A DNA stretch of 64,000 nucleotides. Origin: an uncultured Nitrosospira sp. Lineage in GTDB: Bacteria > Nitrospirota > Nitrospiria > Nitrospirales > Nitrospiraceae. The stretch spans positions 62,001 to 126,000 of the forward strand of contig CAADGK010000056.1 of the NCBI GenBank assembly GCA_900696515.1. Direction: 5' to 3'. Below are positions 26,055 to 34,376 of this stretch, piece by piece (the stretch's first letter is position 1; every line of letters begins with the position of its first letter). The notes below the pieces were generated by a model, which was given only the letters and a program-made list of their open reading frames with translations, searched no databases and was not told the DNA's origin. The position numbers were made by a program, and so were the translations under genes.

Positions 26055-27137
26055 ATGACACAGAGGAAGATATCGGGGAACGGATTGGTAACAGGGACTT
26101 TGGCGTTTGGGCTGGTGCTGGCCATGCCGTTTCTCCCTGCGATTGGCGCAGAAGGACAGGGACGGCAGGCGTTTGCGGCAGAACCGGTGACCTTGCCGAC
26201 GATCGCGGGATTGGAGGATCCGAATACCTATGTGCCGGCCGACAATCCGCTGACGAAGGAGAAGATAGAATTAGGACGGGCGATCTTTTTCGATAAGCGC
26301 ATGTCAAAGGACAACACGATCGCATGCGCCAGTTGCCATATGGCGAAGAAGGGCTTCGCGGACGGCATGCCGGTGTCGACCGGAATCAAGGGGCTCAAGG
26401 GCGGTCGGAGTGCGCCGGTGTCATTCAACCGAGTCTACAGCAAGGCCCAGTTCTGGGATGGCCGGGCGGCGACGCTTGAAGATCAGTCCATTGGGCCGTT
26501 CGCCAACCCGATTGAGCATGGGTTTGCCAACCATGATGAAATGGTCGCCAAGATGAAGAAGATGCCCGGCTATCGGAAACTCTTTCAAGAAGTCTTTGGC
26601 GGGGAGATCACGATTCAGGACGTTGGGCGAGCCGTTGCCAGCTTTCAGCGGACGGTGTTGTCCGGAAACAGCGCGGTGGACAAGTACGACATTGGCGGAG
26701 ATCAAAATGCCTTGAGCGATTCCGCGAAGCGTGGGCTTGAGCTGTTCCGCGGGAAAGCCCGTTGTACGCGCTGCCATTCCGGATTCAACTTCACGGACGA
26801 GAAGTTCCACAATTTGGGAATTGGCTGGGACGACAATAAGGTTGATCTGGGCCGATATATGGAGACGAAGAATCCTGAGGATATCGGGGCCTTTAAGACC
26901 CCAACTTTGCGAGAAATTGCCCGGACTGCTCCCTATATGCACGACGGGCGGTTTAAGACCTTGGAAGAAGTCGTGAAGTTCTACAACCAGGGTGGCGTGA
27001 AGAATCCGCACCAGGACAATACGATCATTCCTTTGGAAATGACGGATGACGAGCAACAGGATTTGGTGGCGATGCTCAAGTCGCTCAATGGCGAGGGATG
27101 GCAGCATGTTGCCCCGCCGAAGTCGTATCCCAAGTAA
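26055..27137 (+). CDS. Diheme cytochrome c peroxidase
   Basis: 360 residues from the ATG at 26055, which follows GAGGAGG; codons upstream are noncoding. The signal peptide (to about residue 42) leads to the periplasm. Two c-type heme sites, CASCH (91-95) and CTRCH (237-241), and the conserved WDGRAATLEDQ and APYMHDGRFKTLEEVVKFYN mark the bacterial CcpA/MauG family. It reduces hydrogen peroxide to water with electrons from small cytochromes. The OxyR gene lies divergently upstream. A strong terminator follows at 27171. Confidence 0.94.
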   Translation: MTQRKISGNGLVTGTLAFGLVLAMPFLPAIGAEGQGRQAFAAEPVTLPTIAGLEDPNTYVPADNPLTKEKIELGRAIFFDKRMSKDNTIACASCHMAKKGFADGMPVSTGIKGLKGGRSAPVSFNRVYSKAQFWDGRAATLEDQSIGPFANPIEHGFANHDEMVAKMKKMPGYRKLFQEVFGGEITIQDVGRAVASFQRTVLSGNSAVDKYDIGGDQNALSDSAKRGLELFRGKARCTRCHSGFNFTDEKFHNLGIGWDDNKVDLGRYMETKNPEDIGAFKTPTLREIARTAPYMHDGRFKTLEEVVKFYNQGGVKNPHQDNTIIPLEMTDDEQQDLVAMLKSLNGEGWQHVAPPKSYPK

Positions 27138-27170
27138 TTCGAACCGTTCACGAGCGTGAAGCACAGGGGA

Positions 27171-27199
27171 GGGCCATCGCAAGATGGCCCTTTTCTTTT
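27171..27199 (+). terminator. Rho-independent terminator of the peroxidase gene
   Basis: Perfect 8-bp stem GGGCCATC-gcaa-GATGGCCC (27171-27190) with a GCAA tetraloop, followed by TTTTCTTTT. The convergent MscS gene ends at 27198. Confidence 0.92.
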
Positions 27200-28052
27200 A
27201 ATCCCGAGGCAAGGACTCGGGATCGTTCACGTGGAGAAGATAGCGACGGATGATGGCCTGCTCGATGCGGGAGCGCCCACGATCCGGAGCCGGAAATCGG
27301 AGTACCAGATGGATCTTGCCGGATTCCGGCAGTTGAATGGTGATACGGGGTTCCGGGGAAGGAGCCTCGAGCAGATTCGCTTGTTCTAAGAGCTTCATGT
27401 GCCGGACAGCTTCTTCCATGAACGGCGCACATTCGAGTTTTGCCGCTTCCAGGAGCACTCGCTCCGAACGCTGCCAATCGTCATCATTTTTGATCGGCAC
27501 GACCACCGTGTACAGCCCGTATTCCTGTTCGGGGTTTTCTTTGATCAAAGGGTTCGTGAAGAGCAAACTGTTGGGGAACACGGTGACGCGCCCGGTGTAG
27601 AGGTGCGCGGACTGTCCCGGGCCGATCTCCAATAGCTTCGTGGCGAACATATCATGGTCCAACACGACTCCTCGGTGGCCTGCGATCTGAATTCGATCGC
27701 CCACGGCATAGGCCTTGCCACCCATCCGAAGTGCCGCCCCACTCCAACAGAGGATCAGTTCTTTGGTCGCCAAAACCATTGCGGCAGCCAATGCCACCAA
27801 TGACACGGCAAACGCTTGCAGTTCATGCGCCCAGATCATGACCAGGCCAATGAGGAAGGCGAAAACGACGGAGTTTCTCGTCGTGACCACCCATCGGCGT
27901 TTCGATTCCATCGAACGTGTCGGGTTTCCAGCGATCCACCGTACAATTAGGGTTCGCGCGGCAATCAAGGTCAGCAGCAGGATCAGCGATTTCAAGCTGT
28001 CCAGCGCCACCACGCTGTCGATGGGGAACCATTGGCTCTGGGGCACGGGCAT
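27198..28052 (-). CDS. MscS-family mechanosensitive ion channel
   Basis: 284 residues. Three hydrophobic segments in the first 120 residues (LKSLILLLTLIAARTLIV, VVFAFLIGLVMIWAHEL, FAVSLVALAAAMVLATKELI) lead into the MscS beta domain: YAVGDRIQIAGHRGVVLDHDMFATKL...GRVTVFPNSLLFTNPLIK. The C-terminal alpha/beta domain follows. It is predicted to sit in the inner membrane as a heptamer and relieve osmotic pressure. The pore helix lacks the usual Gly/Ala-rich run, so gating may differ. The BamE-like lipoprotein gene ends 3 bp upstream, suggesting one transcript. Confidence 0.88.
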   Translation of the reverse strand: MPVPQSQWFPIDSVVALDSLKSLILLLTLIAARTLIVRWIAGNPTRSMESKRRWVVTTRNSVVFAFLIGLVMIWAHELQAFAVSLVALAAAMVLATKELILCWSGAALRMGGKAYAVGDRIQIAGHRGVVLDHDMFATKLLEIGPGQSAHLYTGRVTVFPNSLLFTNPLIKENPEQEYGLYTVVVPIKNDDDWQRSERVLLEAAKLECAPFMEEAVRHMKLLEQANLLEAPSPEPRITIQLPESGKIHLVLRFPAPDRGRSRIEQAIIRRYLLHVNDPESLPRD

Positions 28053-28055
28053 CCT

Positions 28056-28490
28056 CTATTTGGCGGTCAGTGTCTCGCGGGTGCCAGGAACACACTCTGC
28101 TCGGTTCCAGGTTTTGAGAAGCTTCTCCTCCGAGAAGGTCAGGGTATACCGGTAACAATAGAGTGTCGGCTTGGCGGTCTCCGACCCTTTGCCCATCATA
28201 CTGGTGATTGAATGAGAAGCATCACCGAGCATGGAGGATCTCCACGATGTCAGATCCTGATCACTGAGCGGGAAGCGGTAGGTCCAGAGACTGTCTCCGC
28301 CAAGGGCAGGTGTTTTCGCAGTATGTGGGGGGCCGAGCCGTTCACGGATGTCCTCTTGCGTCAGCCGGCCAACGCCTTTCTTGAGATAGGTATCGCGCCA
28401 GGGGCCGCCACATCCGGAGATGCCCGGTGCGAGTGTGATGAGCAAAGACCACAGGAGGAGATGGAAACAGGTGTCGCGGATGGAAAACAT
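28056..28490 (-). CDS. BamE/OmlA-like outer-membrane lipoprotein
   Basis: 144 residues from the ATG at 28490 (MFSIRDTCFHLLLWSLLITLAPGISG-C). The lipobox is GISGC. After the cysteine, YLKKGVGRLTQEDIRERLGPPHTAK...GGDSLWTYRF is the SmpA/OmlA/BamE pattern (beta-alpha-alpha-beta-beta), although family members with this fold serve many roles. Further upstream starts would add a nonconserved leader. It sits 3 bp above the MscS gene; a role in the BAM complex is possible but not shown. Confidence 0.72.
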   Translation of the reverse strand: MFSIRDTCFHLLLWSLLITLAPGISGCGGPWRDTYLKKGVGRLTQEDIRERLGPPHTAKTPALGGDSLWTYRFPLSDQDLTSWRSSMLGDASHSITSMMGKGSETAKPTLYCYRYTLTFSEEKLLKTWNRAECVPGTRETLTAK

Positions 28491-28645
28491 CGAACCAGGC
28501 ATACTCAGGCATACGCTACACTGGACGAGCGGCAAGTGCAACTCTCTCGGAGTCTTCCGTGGCAGCATCATTAGGATGATGCCGGACGGGTGGGTCACTG
28601 GATTTATAGATGACTTTTCGGTACCTTACTCCACGAGAGGGAAGA

Positions 28646-29575
28646 ATGGGCGCACTACGAATTATTGCCGTGCTCCTCGCTGGTGGAGGGGGGCTATTGC
28701 TGCCCTATTGGGTCGCTACGGCGGCCGAAATCCGGGCTGTAAAGCCAGAAACACTTCTCGTCCAGGGGAAACCACAAGATCTCAATGGGGCGAACGGCGA
28801 GACCAAACTCGGTGACAAGGGAAAGTTTGCCGCAAACAGACCGGCCGTCTCTTTTCCTGAACTTCAGGGGAAAGACGGTGCCCCGATGATGCTGGTACCT
28901 GCTGGGGAGTTTATCATGGGGAGCGACAGGGGAGATGAAGACGAATCCCCTGTGCACCGGGTGTATCTCAACGCCTTTTACATTGATAAGTTTGAAGTCA
29001 CGAATGCACGATTTGCCAAGTATGTCGAGGCCATCCAGAGTGAACCGCCCTGGGGATTTTCTGATAAGGATACTCCGGTGGTTCATGCCGATCGCCCCGT
29101 GCGCTGGGTGAGCTGGATGGATGCCATGGGGTACTGTCTGTGGGTCGGGAAACGGCTTCCCACGGAAGCGGAGTGGGAAAAGGCTGCGCGCGGAACGGAT
29201 GAGCGGGTGTATCCATGGGGGAATGATCCACCGACGCCGGTGCATGCCGTCTATGGGCTCAAGGAAGGTGGGGCGGAGACGGTATCGGTCATCGGCAGTC
29301 ACCATATGGGACAGAGTCCGTACGGGGTCCAAGATCTGGCCGGCAATCTCTATGAATGGGTGATGGACTGGTACGCTGAAGACTTCTATTCAAGCTTTAT
29401 CAATGGTCCTGCCGTCAACCCCCGTGGCCCCGGCGAAGGCACGGCAAAGGTCCAGCGGGGCGGATCGTACATCAATACTCCCTATCGGCTGCGCTCATCC
29501 TTTCGAACCAAGGGCGATCCGACCGAACAGGATCCGAACGTCGGTTTCCGTTGCGCACAGGGTGTTCCCAAGTAA
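28646..29575 (+). CDS. Exported SUMF1/formylglycine-generating-enzyme-like protein
   Basis: 309 residues from the ATG at 28646 (MGALRIIAVLLAGGG, signal peptide to ATAA). The FGE-sulfatase domain runs from about 80: MMLVPAGEFIMGSDRGDEDESPVHRVYLNAFYIDKFEVTN, KRLPTEAEWEKAARG, GNLYEWVMDWY, RGGSYINTPYRLRSSFR and VGFRC. The copper/cysteine pair of true formylglycine-generating enzymes is not evident, so it may be a binding or other-activity member of this fold. GAGAGGGAAG precedes the ATG. Confidence 0.88.
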   Translation: MGALRIIAVLLAGGGGLLLPYWVATAAEIRAVKPETLLVQGKPQDLNGANGETKLGDKGKFAANRPAVSFPELQGKDGAPMMLVPAGEFIMGSDRGDEDESPVHRVYLNAFYIDKFEVTNARFAKYVEAIQSEPPWGFSDKDTPVVHADRPVRWVSWMDAMGYCLWVGKRLPTEAEWEKAARGTDERVYPWGNDPPTPVHAVYGLKEGGAETVSVIGSHHMGQSPYGVQDLAGNLYEWVMDWYAEDFYSSFINGPAVNPRGPGEGTAKVQRGGSYINTPYRLRSSFRTKGDPTEQDPNVGFRCAQGVPK

Positions 29576-29665
29576 CCCAAGTCTCAACGGTCCTGGTTGG
29601 TAACCATCGCATCTTACAGAATTCCCGGGTCACGTTCGGTGATCACCGCCTGCAAGGAGGGATCT

Positions 29666-30484
29666 TTGAAGCGATATTGCGTAAAAGGAGACCGCAGATT
29701 GTCATTGGCACACTATGATCCGGATGACACCGGTGAGTATAAGAAGAACGATCAAGGGAAAGCGAAGGCAAAAGCCGAAACGGCCAAGCTCATTGCCAGG
29801 CTTGATGGACTGCAAGAACGGTTGTATGCCAATGCCACCCGGTCCCTCCTCATTGTCTTGCAGGGGATGGATACCAGCGGAAAGGATGGGACCATCAAGA
29901 GTGTGATGTCCGGTGTCAATCCGCAAGGCTGCAAGGTGGTCGCGTTCAAGACGCCGTCCAAGGATGAATTGGCCCATGACTTTCTCTGGCGCGTGCACCG
30001 TGAAGTCCCTCCCAACGGCTACATCGGAATCTTTAACCGTTCTCATTACGAAGACGTCCTGATCACCCGGGTGCATGGATGGGTATCCGACAAAGTAGTC
30101 AAGCGCCGCTTTGATCAGATCAAGGAATTCGAGGAGCTGTTGACCGAAAGCGGTACGGCTGTGCTGAAGTTTTTTCTTCATATCTCAAAAGACGAACAGA
30201 GAGAGAGGCTTAAAGCCCGCATTGCCGATCAGGAAAAGCGCTGGAAGTGGAATTCGGGCGATCTGGAGGAGCGGAAGTTGTGGAATGAGTATCTCAAGGC
30301 GTTCGAAGATGTCATATCGGCGACCAGTACCGCCAGTGCGCCCTGGTATATCGTTCCGGCAAACCGGAAGTGGTACCGCAATCTCGTCGTGGCGGATCGT
30401 ATCGTGAATGTCTTGGAGGATATGAAGCTCAAGACACCTCCAGCGCCGGACGGTGTGGATTTCAGCAAACTCAGGATCGTCTAG
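29666..30484 (+). CDS. PPK2-family polyphosphate:nucleotide phosphotransferase
   Basis: 272 residues from a TTG start at 29666, chosen because AAGGAGGG lies five bases upstream; codons before it lack this. Walker A is GMDTSGKDG (67-75); FKTPSKDELAHDFLWRVHREVPPNGYIGIFNRSHYEDVLITRVH and the DQEKRWKWNSGDLEERKLWNEYLKAFEDVI lid module follow. The single-domain layout fits PPK2 enzymes that phosphorylate AMP, ADP or GDP from polyphosphate. Cytoplasmic. A hairpin terminator lies at 30545. Confidence 0.93.
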   Translation: MKRYCVKGDRRLSLAHYDPDDTGEYKKNDQGKAKAKAETAKLIARLDGLQERLYANATRSLLIVLQGMDTSGKDGTIKSVMSGVNPQGCKVVAFKTPSKDELAHDFLWRVHREVPPNGYIGIFNRSHYEDVLITRVHGWVSDKVVKRRFDQIKEFEELLTESGTAVLKFFLHISKDEQRERLKARIADQEKRWKWNSGDLEERKLWNEYLKAFEDVISATSTASAPWYIVPANRKWYRNLVVADRIVNVLEDMKLKTPPAPDGVDFSKLRIV

Positions 30485-30544
30485 TGCGTGGCCAAGGCAG
30501 CGGGTGAAGTGCCGTGACGGACGCCTGATCATGGGTGAGGAGTG

Positions 30545-30592
30545 CAGGAAGGAGGAATGTGGCAGGATCGCCGCGCTCCTCCTTCCTGTTTT
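30545..30592 (+). terminator. Terminator hairpin after PPK2 gene
   Basis: Perfect 11-bp arms CAGGAAGGAGG (30545-30555) and CCTCCTTCCTG (30578-30588) with a 22-base loop, then TTTTC. The following ATG (30606) is just beyond, so read-through or a separate promoter must serve the next gene. Confidence 0.75.
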
Positions 30593-30605
30593 CGGGGACG
30601 GTTTC

Positions 30606-31046
30606 ATGAACGGGATTATGCTGACATGGTGCTTTCGGCTTCTGACCGGTGGTGTGCTTCTGGCCTCTGCCTTGGGAAAGTCACTTGACCTTCAGGGGTT
30701 TGTCGACGTGTTAGCCACCTATCGTCTGTTCCCAGACCGGTCACTCTGGCTGCTGGGGCTTGGGATCACGGGGATCGAGTGGGGGTTGGCAGCGTGGATT
30801 CTTGTCGGATGGCGATTGCCGACGGGAGCACTTCTGGCGATGATGTTGAACGGTCTCTACGCCATCGGGCTCATCGTCACGCTCCTTCGCGGCCTCGATC
30901 TTCCAAACTGCGGATGCTACGGCGTATTCTTCCCGCAACCGTTGCGATGGTATTCTCCACTCGAAGACCTCGTGCTGGTTGGCATCTGCTATGCATTGTA
31001 TGCCGGTACCCAGGCAAGTGATACGACTCTTGACAAGGTTGCCTAA
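30606..31046 (+). CDS. MauE/DoxX-like membrane protein
   Basis: 146 residues from the ATG at 30606. Four hydrophobic segments are visible: CFRLLTGGVLLASALGKSLD, WLLGLGITGIEWGLAAWILV, LLAMMLNGLYAIGLIVTLLRG and LEDLVLVGICYALYAG. The short motif LPNCGCYG after the third helix is a MauE/DoxX-type cysteine pair that may exchange disulfides. MauE is involved in methylamine dehydrogenase maturation, but no such dehydrogenase is nearby, so only the fold is assigned. Confidence 0.78.
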   Translation: MNGIMLTWCFRLLTGGVLLASALGKSLDLQGFVDVLATYRLFPDRSLWLLGLGITGIEWGLAAWILVGWRLPTGALLAMMLNGLYAIGLIVTLLRGLDLPNCGCYGVFFPQPLRWYSPLEDLVLVGICYALYAGTQASDTTLDKVA

Positions 31047-31160
31047 TGGGCGTAATGAAAAAAGTGCGGCCCATCTATCAATCGAAGTTCGAGAGATCGG
31101 GTAGACCGCGCGGCTGCCATCCAGGTCTCTCGATGACGTCATCATGAGAGGAGGGTGGAA

Positions 31161-31375
31161 ATGAATGACACAACGCCACCTGGCCCATCAGGCCCACCAA
31201 TACCGAGGTGGGTTTCTCGTCGGTCCTGCTAGCCGAGTTCTTCGCCGGCTGTGCCGTGGAGGCACATGGTGCGCTTCCGAGGAAGCCCAAAGGCCATGGA
31301 GCGGAGGAGTCTTTCGGTTGCAGGAGGACACAAGTACCTGGGATTGACGAGGTCTCCCTCGACTGGAAGCCATAG
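31161..31375 (+). pseudogene. Frameshifted small gene (about 71 residues) of unknown function
   Basis: A strong ribosome-binding site GAGGAGGG (31148-31155) precedes ATG 31161, which encodes MNDTTPPGPSGP and then meets a stop in this frame. The -1 frame carries on as well-formed protein sequence (TNTEVGFSSVLLAEFFAG, then CAVEAHGALPRKPKGHGAEE, ending DEVSLDWKP at the TAG 31373-31375). Adding one C to the CCC at 31193-31195 joins the two cleanly. So this is a one-base indel, a sequencing error, or programmed frameshifting. The codons of the second part are GC-rich at third positions, as in neighbours. Family unknown. Confidence 0.6.
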
Positions 31376-31445
31376 ATCGCTGGTATTGTGTGGGTCTCGT
31401 GGGCCGCGACAAAACAGAATAATGTCGGCGTCCTAAGCGCCAAGT

Positions 31446-31489
31446 CACGGGCGACCTCCCACCTCAGTGCAAGGTCGCCCGTGTTTTTT
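31446..31489 (+). terminator. Strong rho-independent terminator
   Basis: Perfect 12-bp arms CACGGGCGACCT (31446-31457) and AGGTCGCCCGTG (31472-31483), followed by six Ts. It ends the transcript carrying the small frameshifted gene at 31161-31375, about 70 bp downstream of that gene's stop. Confidence 0.93.
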
Positions 31490-31631
31490 GAACCCACAAG
31501 TGCCCCCACATCTGATCGACGTACACGATAGTTCCGGTAAGCGTTTCTTTTTTCGGGCCGCTGTCCTACCTTGTTTCTGCGCTGAGGGCCCCTTTAGAAT
31601 AATTCGTCGTGCGTGCGGTAAGGAGGACATG

Positions 31632-31979
31632 ATGAGTCTCGCTGATCAAAAGTGTGTGCCCTGTCGTGGGGGCGTACCCCCCGTGCCAAATGATCGTGCT
31701 CAGGCCTTGCTGAAGGAGTTGGGGCGAGGGTGGTCGATGAATGCTCAAGGGCATCTCGAACGACTGTTTACGTTCCCAGATTTTGCGCAAGCATTGGCGT
31801 TTGTGAACAAGGTGAGTGCCATTGCGGAGGTCGAAGGCCATCATCCCGATCTGTATTTGGCCTGGGGGAAGTGCAAGGTCGAAATCTGGACACATAAGAT
31901 CAATGGCCTGACCGAGAGCGACTTCTATCTGGCGGCCAAAGCTGATCGGGAATTCGAACCCTTCCGGGCAGGTGCCTAG
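31632..31979 (+). CDS. phhB: Pterin-4a-carbinolamine dehydratase
   Basis: 115 residues from ATG 31632; AAGGAGG (31620-31626) is five bases upstream, whereas the ATG at 31629 is too close. The family motif EGHHPDLYLAWGKCKVEIWTHKINGLTESDF contains the His-His-Pro-Asp of PCD/DCoH enzymes, which recycle the oxidised tetrahydropterin cofactor. There is no aromatic amino acid hydroxylase in the window, so the partner may be molybdopterin metabolism or be encoded elsewhere. The N-terminal CVPCRGG is an unusual C-x2-C addition often seen in this group. Confidence 0.9.
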   Translation: MSLADQKCVPCRGGVPPVPNDRAQALLKELGRGWSMNAQGHLERLFTFPDFAQALAFVNKVSAIAEVEGHHPDLYLAWGKCKVEIWTHKINGLTESDFYLAAKADREFEPFRAGA

Positions 31980-32062
31980 CCCTCATGATTTTTAACGACG
32001 AACTGATTCGAACAGGCTGAGGCCGAGGTTAAGTCTGACTGGAGTGTAGGCTCCTCACCCTT

Positions 32063-32079
32063 AGCCTTAACCTTGACCT
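32063..32079 (-). repeat. 17-bp dispersed repeat, copy 1
   Basis: On the minus strand this reads AGGTCAAGGTTAAGGCT. A second copy with one mismatch lies at 48923-48939 on the plus strand, directly before the TPM gene start. It occurs between phhB and the radical SAM gene, next to a short dyad (GGTTAAG/CTTAACC). Function unknown. Confidence 0.5.
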
Positions 32080-32125
32080 TCATGAAGCTGGCGACGCATT
32101 GCAATCCCTGGCTACGAGGCAGCAG

Positions 32126-33976
32126 ATGAGCGACGGAACACAAGTGGCGCTCGTCAACATGCCGTTCAGTTACGCCAAGTATCCCTCCATTCAGCTCGGC
32201 ACGCTCTCTGCCCTGCTCAAATCCAATGGAATTCCCGTCGACTGTCATCACTTGAACGTGCGATTCGCCCATCTGATCGGCGCGGAGTTGCACGAGTCGA
32301 TCTGTGAGAAACGGGCGCTCTTTGGCGAGTGGCTGTTTTCCTCCTTGCTGTTTAAGGAGAATTCGAAACGGGCGGAGTATCCGAAGATCTTCAAGCCGGT
32401 GTTCGAACAGGCGTCGCAAGAGAGTGGGAAGCCGATCGGATATTTCGAGGAGATGGCCACCCGCATCGCACCTCAATTCTTAACCTGGGCGCTGCGGTCA
32501 ATTGATTGGGGACGATACAAATTGGTCGGTTTTACCTCGACGTTCGACCAGAACGTCGCGAGCCTGACAATGGCCAAGTTGATCAAGGATCTCTATCCGG
32601 AGATCGCGATTGTGTTCGGTGGCGCGAACTTTGATGGAGAAATGGGGCTTGAACATCTGCGGGCGTTTCCCTTTATCGATTATGTGGTGATCGGGGAGGG
32701 CGAACAGACCTTTCTCCCGTTTGTCCGCGAGATCCTCGACGGCCATATGGACCACATTCCTGATGGCGTTGCCTATCGGCAGGGAGGACAAATCCGCTTC
32801 ACACCGAATCCGACGCTCTTCTCCAATTTCACGAAGACCGGACCACCCGATTACGACGATTACTATCACCTGCTTGCGGAACTCGGTCAGACAACACAGG
32901 GTTTGGACCGCATTTTGCTGTACGAAGGCTCACGCGGCTGTTGGTGGGGCGAGAAGCATCACTGCACGTTTTGTGGGCTTAATGCGCAGAGCATGAAGTT
33001 CCGAGCGAAGAAGCCGGAGCAGGTCTTCGCAGAGATTGCTGAGCTCTCTCAGCGCTACGATGCGGTCCGTTTTCGGTTGGTCGATAACATCATCGACATG
33101 GGGTACATCGACAATCTGTTCGGAAAACTGGCAGAAAACCATTGTGATCTGGATGTCTTTATTGAAACCAAGAGCAATCTGCAGAAGCGCCAGATCAAAA
33201 CTTTGGCCGCCGGTGGGGTGAAGTGCATGCAGCCGGGGTTGGAAAGTTTGAGTCTCAATCAGCTCCGTGCGATGGACAAGGGCGCCACACCGATGCAGAA
33301 CATCGTCTGTCTCAAGTGGAGCTTCTATTACCATGTGACGGTACTGTGGAATATCTTGCTGGGGTTTCCGGGAGAGACGAACGAGGACTACCAACGCCAG
33401 CTTGATCTAATTCCGTCACTGCTCCATCTCCAGCCACCAGAAGCGACCGGCAAGTTCTGGCTGCAACGGTTCAGCCCCTACTTTACCAGACCTCATGAGT
33501 ATGGCGTTCGTATCATCGGGCCGGGTCTGGCCTATCAATACGTGTACGACGCAAAGCAAGTCGATCTGAAGAAGATTGCCTATGACTTCGAGCATGAACT
33601 GGATAAATGGCCAGTGGATCCCCATCTGTATCAGGAACTGGTTGCTGCAATTGAAAGCTGGCAGCGCATGCATAAGTTTGGAGAGAAGCCCTTCCTGTAT
33701 TACTCCAAAGCGCCGAACTACGTCACGATCTACGACGGGCGTAATCCGAACCGGCCGGCTCGCCGGCGATATGAAGGGGTGGCGGCACTCGTCATTGAAA
33801 TCTGCAACGAGTCAGGCAAAAGCATCGAGCAGATCCGAACAGCTGTGGCAGACAAAACCGATTGTAGTGAGGCGACCCTCAAGCCAATCCTTGACGAGCT
33901 GATGGCTTCACGGATGCTCTACGAAGAGCGTGGTAAGTATTTCACTCTGGCAGTCCCTGAAAATCCATATCTCTGA
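32126..33976 (+). CDS. B12-binding-like radical SAM protein of the RiPP-maturase group
   Basis: 616 residues from ATG 32126. The N-terminal cobalamin-binding-like Rossmann region includes VGFTSTFDQNVASLTMAKLIKDLYPEIAIVFGG and VVIGEGEQTFLPFV. The radical SAM core has an unusual cluster motif C272-x7-C280-x2-C283 in GSRGCWWGEKHHCTFCGLN, distinctive of the ribosomal-peptide maturation radical SAM protein 1 group; LGFPGETNEDY follows. The C-terminal 75 residues are a small winged-helix-like domain (possible precursor-recognition). Known relatives modify bacteriocin-like precursors, often by C-methylation. No confident precursor gene is adjacent, so its substrate is open. Confidence 0.82.
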   Translation: MSDGTQVALVNMPFSYAKYPSIQLGTLSALLKSNGIPVDCHHLNVRFAHLIGAELHESICEKRALFGEWLFSSLLFKENSKRAEYPKIFKPVFEQASQESGKPIGYFEEMATRIAPQFLTWALRSIDWGRYKLVGFTSTFDQNVASLTMAKLIKDLYPEIAIVFGGANFDGEMGLEHLRAFPFIDYVVIGEGEQTFLPFVREILDGHMDHIPDGVAYRQGGQIRFTPNPTLFSNFTKTGPPDYDDYYHLLAELGQTTQGLDRILLYEGSRGCWWGEKHHCTFCGLNAQSMKFRAKKPEQVFAEIAELSQRYDAVRFRLVDNIIDMGYIDNLFGKLAENHCDLDVFIETKSNLQKRQIKTLAAGGVKCMQPGLESLSLNQLRAMDKGATPMQNIVCLKWSFYYHVTVLWNILLGFPGETNEDYQRQLDLIPSLLHLQPPEATGKFWLQRFSPYFTRPHEYGVRIIGPGLAYQYVYDAKQVDLKKIAYDFEHELDKWPVDPHLYQELVAAIESWQRMHKFGEKPFLYYSKAPNYVTIYDGRNPNRPARRRYEGVAALVIEICNESGKSIEQIRTAVADKTDCSEATLKPILDELMASRMLYEERGKYFTLAVPENPYL

Positions 33977-33990
33977 TCGACGCCGCGCCC

Positions 33991-34323
33991 TTACATCGAC
34001 AGTTTCTCGGCTACCTTCCGCATCTGCACGCCGTGGACGAGTGAGGCTCCGCCGCGAATGGCGCAGGCGACGTGGACGGCCTCGGTCATTTCCTCGACAT
34101 TGGATCCCTTCTCCAGCGATGCCTGGGTGTAGGCATCAATGCAGTAAGGACATTGCACGGTGTGGGCGACGGCCAGGGCAATGAGCGCCTTCTCCCGTTC
34201 GGTCAGTGCGCCACCAGCAAATACAGCATCGTAGTAGCCCTTGAACTTTTCCCACAAAGCGATATTGCCTTTCCCGATCTCAGCAAACTTCCCTAAATCG
34301 TGCGAATGGTAATACGAGTCCAT
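33991..34323 (-). CDS. AhpD/CMD-like protein of the arsenosugar-associated family
   Basis: 110 residues. The core is ALTEREKALIALAVAHTVQCPYCIDAYTQASLEKGSNVEEMTEAVHVACAIRGGASLVHG, with the C-x2-C of alkylhydroperoxidase AhpD/carboxymuconolactone decarboxylase folds. The N-terminus (MDSYYHSHDLGKFAEIGKG) and C-terminus (QMRKVAEKLSM) match the subgroup usually annotated as arsenosugar-biosynthesis-associated peroxidase-like. No arsenosugar gene (arsS, arsM) is in the window. It is convergent with the radical SAM gene, 14 bp away. Confidence 0.87.
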   Translation of the reverse strand: MDSYYHSHDLGKFAEIGKGNIALWEKFKGYYDAVFAGGALTEREKALIALAVAHTVQCPYCIDAYTQASLEKGSNVEEMTEAVHVACAIRGGASLVHGVQMRKVAEKLSM

Positions 34324-34376
34324 GGGAACCTCCTCTGTCGTTCGGATGTGAAGCGAAAAACCGAGCGCCGGAACGG

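Noticed and set aside
26421-27182. 253-codon open frame antisense to the peroxidase gene
   Set aside because: Shadow of a GC-rich gene; the peroxidase has two intact heme sites and a terminator on the plus strand.
31047-31490. Structured ncRNA upstream of the strong terminator
   Set aside because: No match by eye to 6S, SRP, tmRNA or RNase P cores; the stretch reads better as a frameshifted small gene.
31078-31509. 143-codon minus-strand ORF
   Set aside because: Lies over the split gene and terminator hairpin; no start signal.
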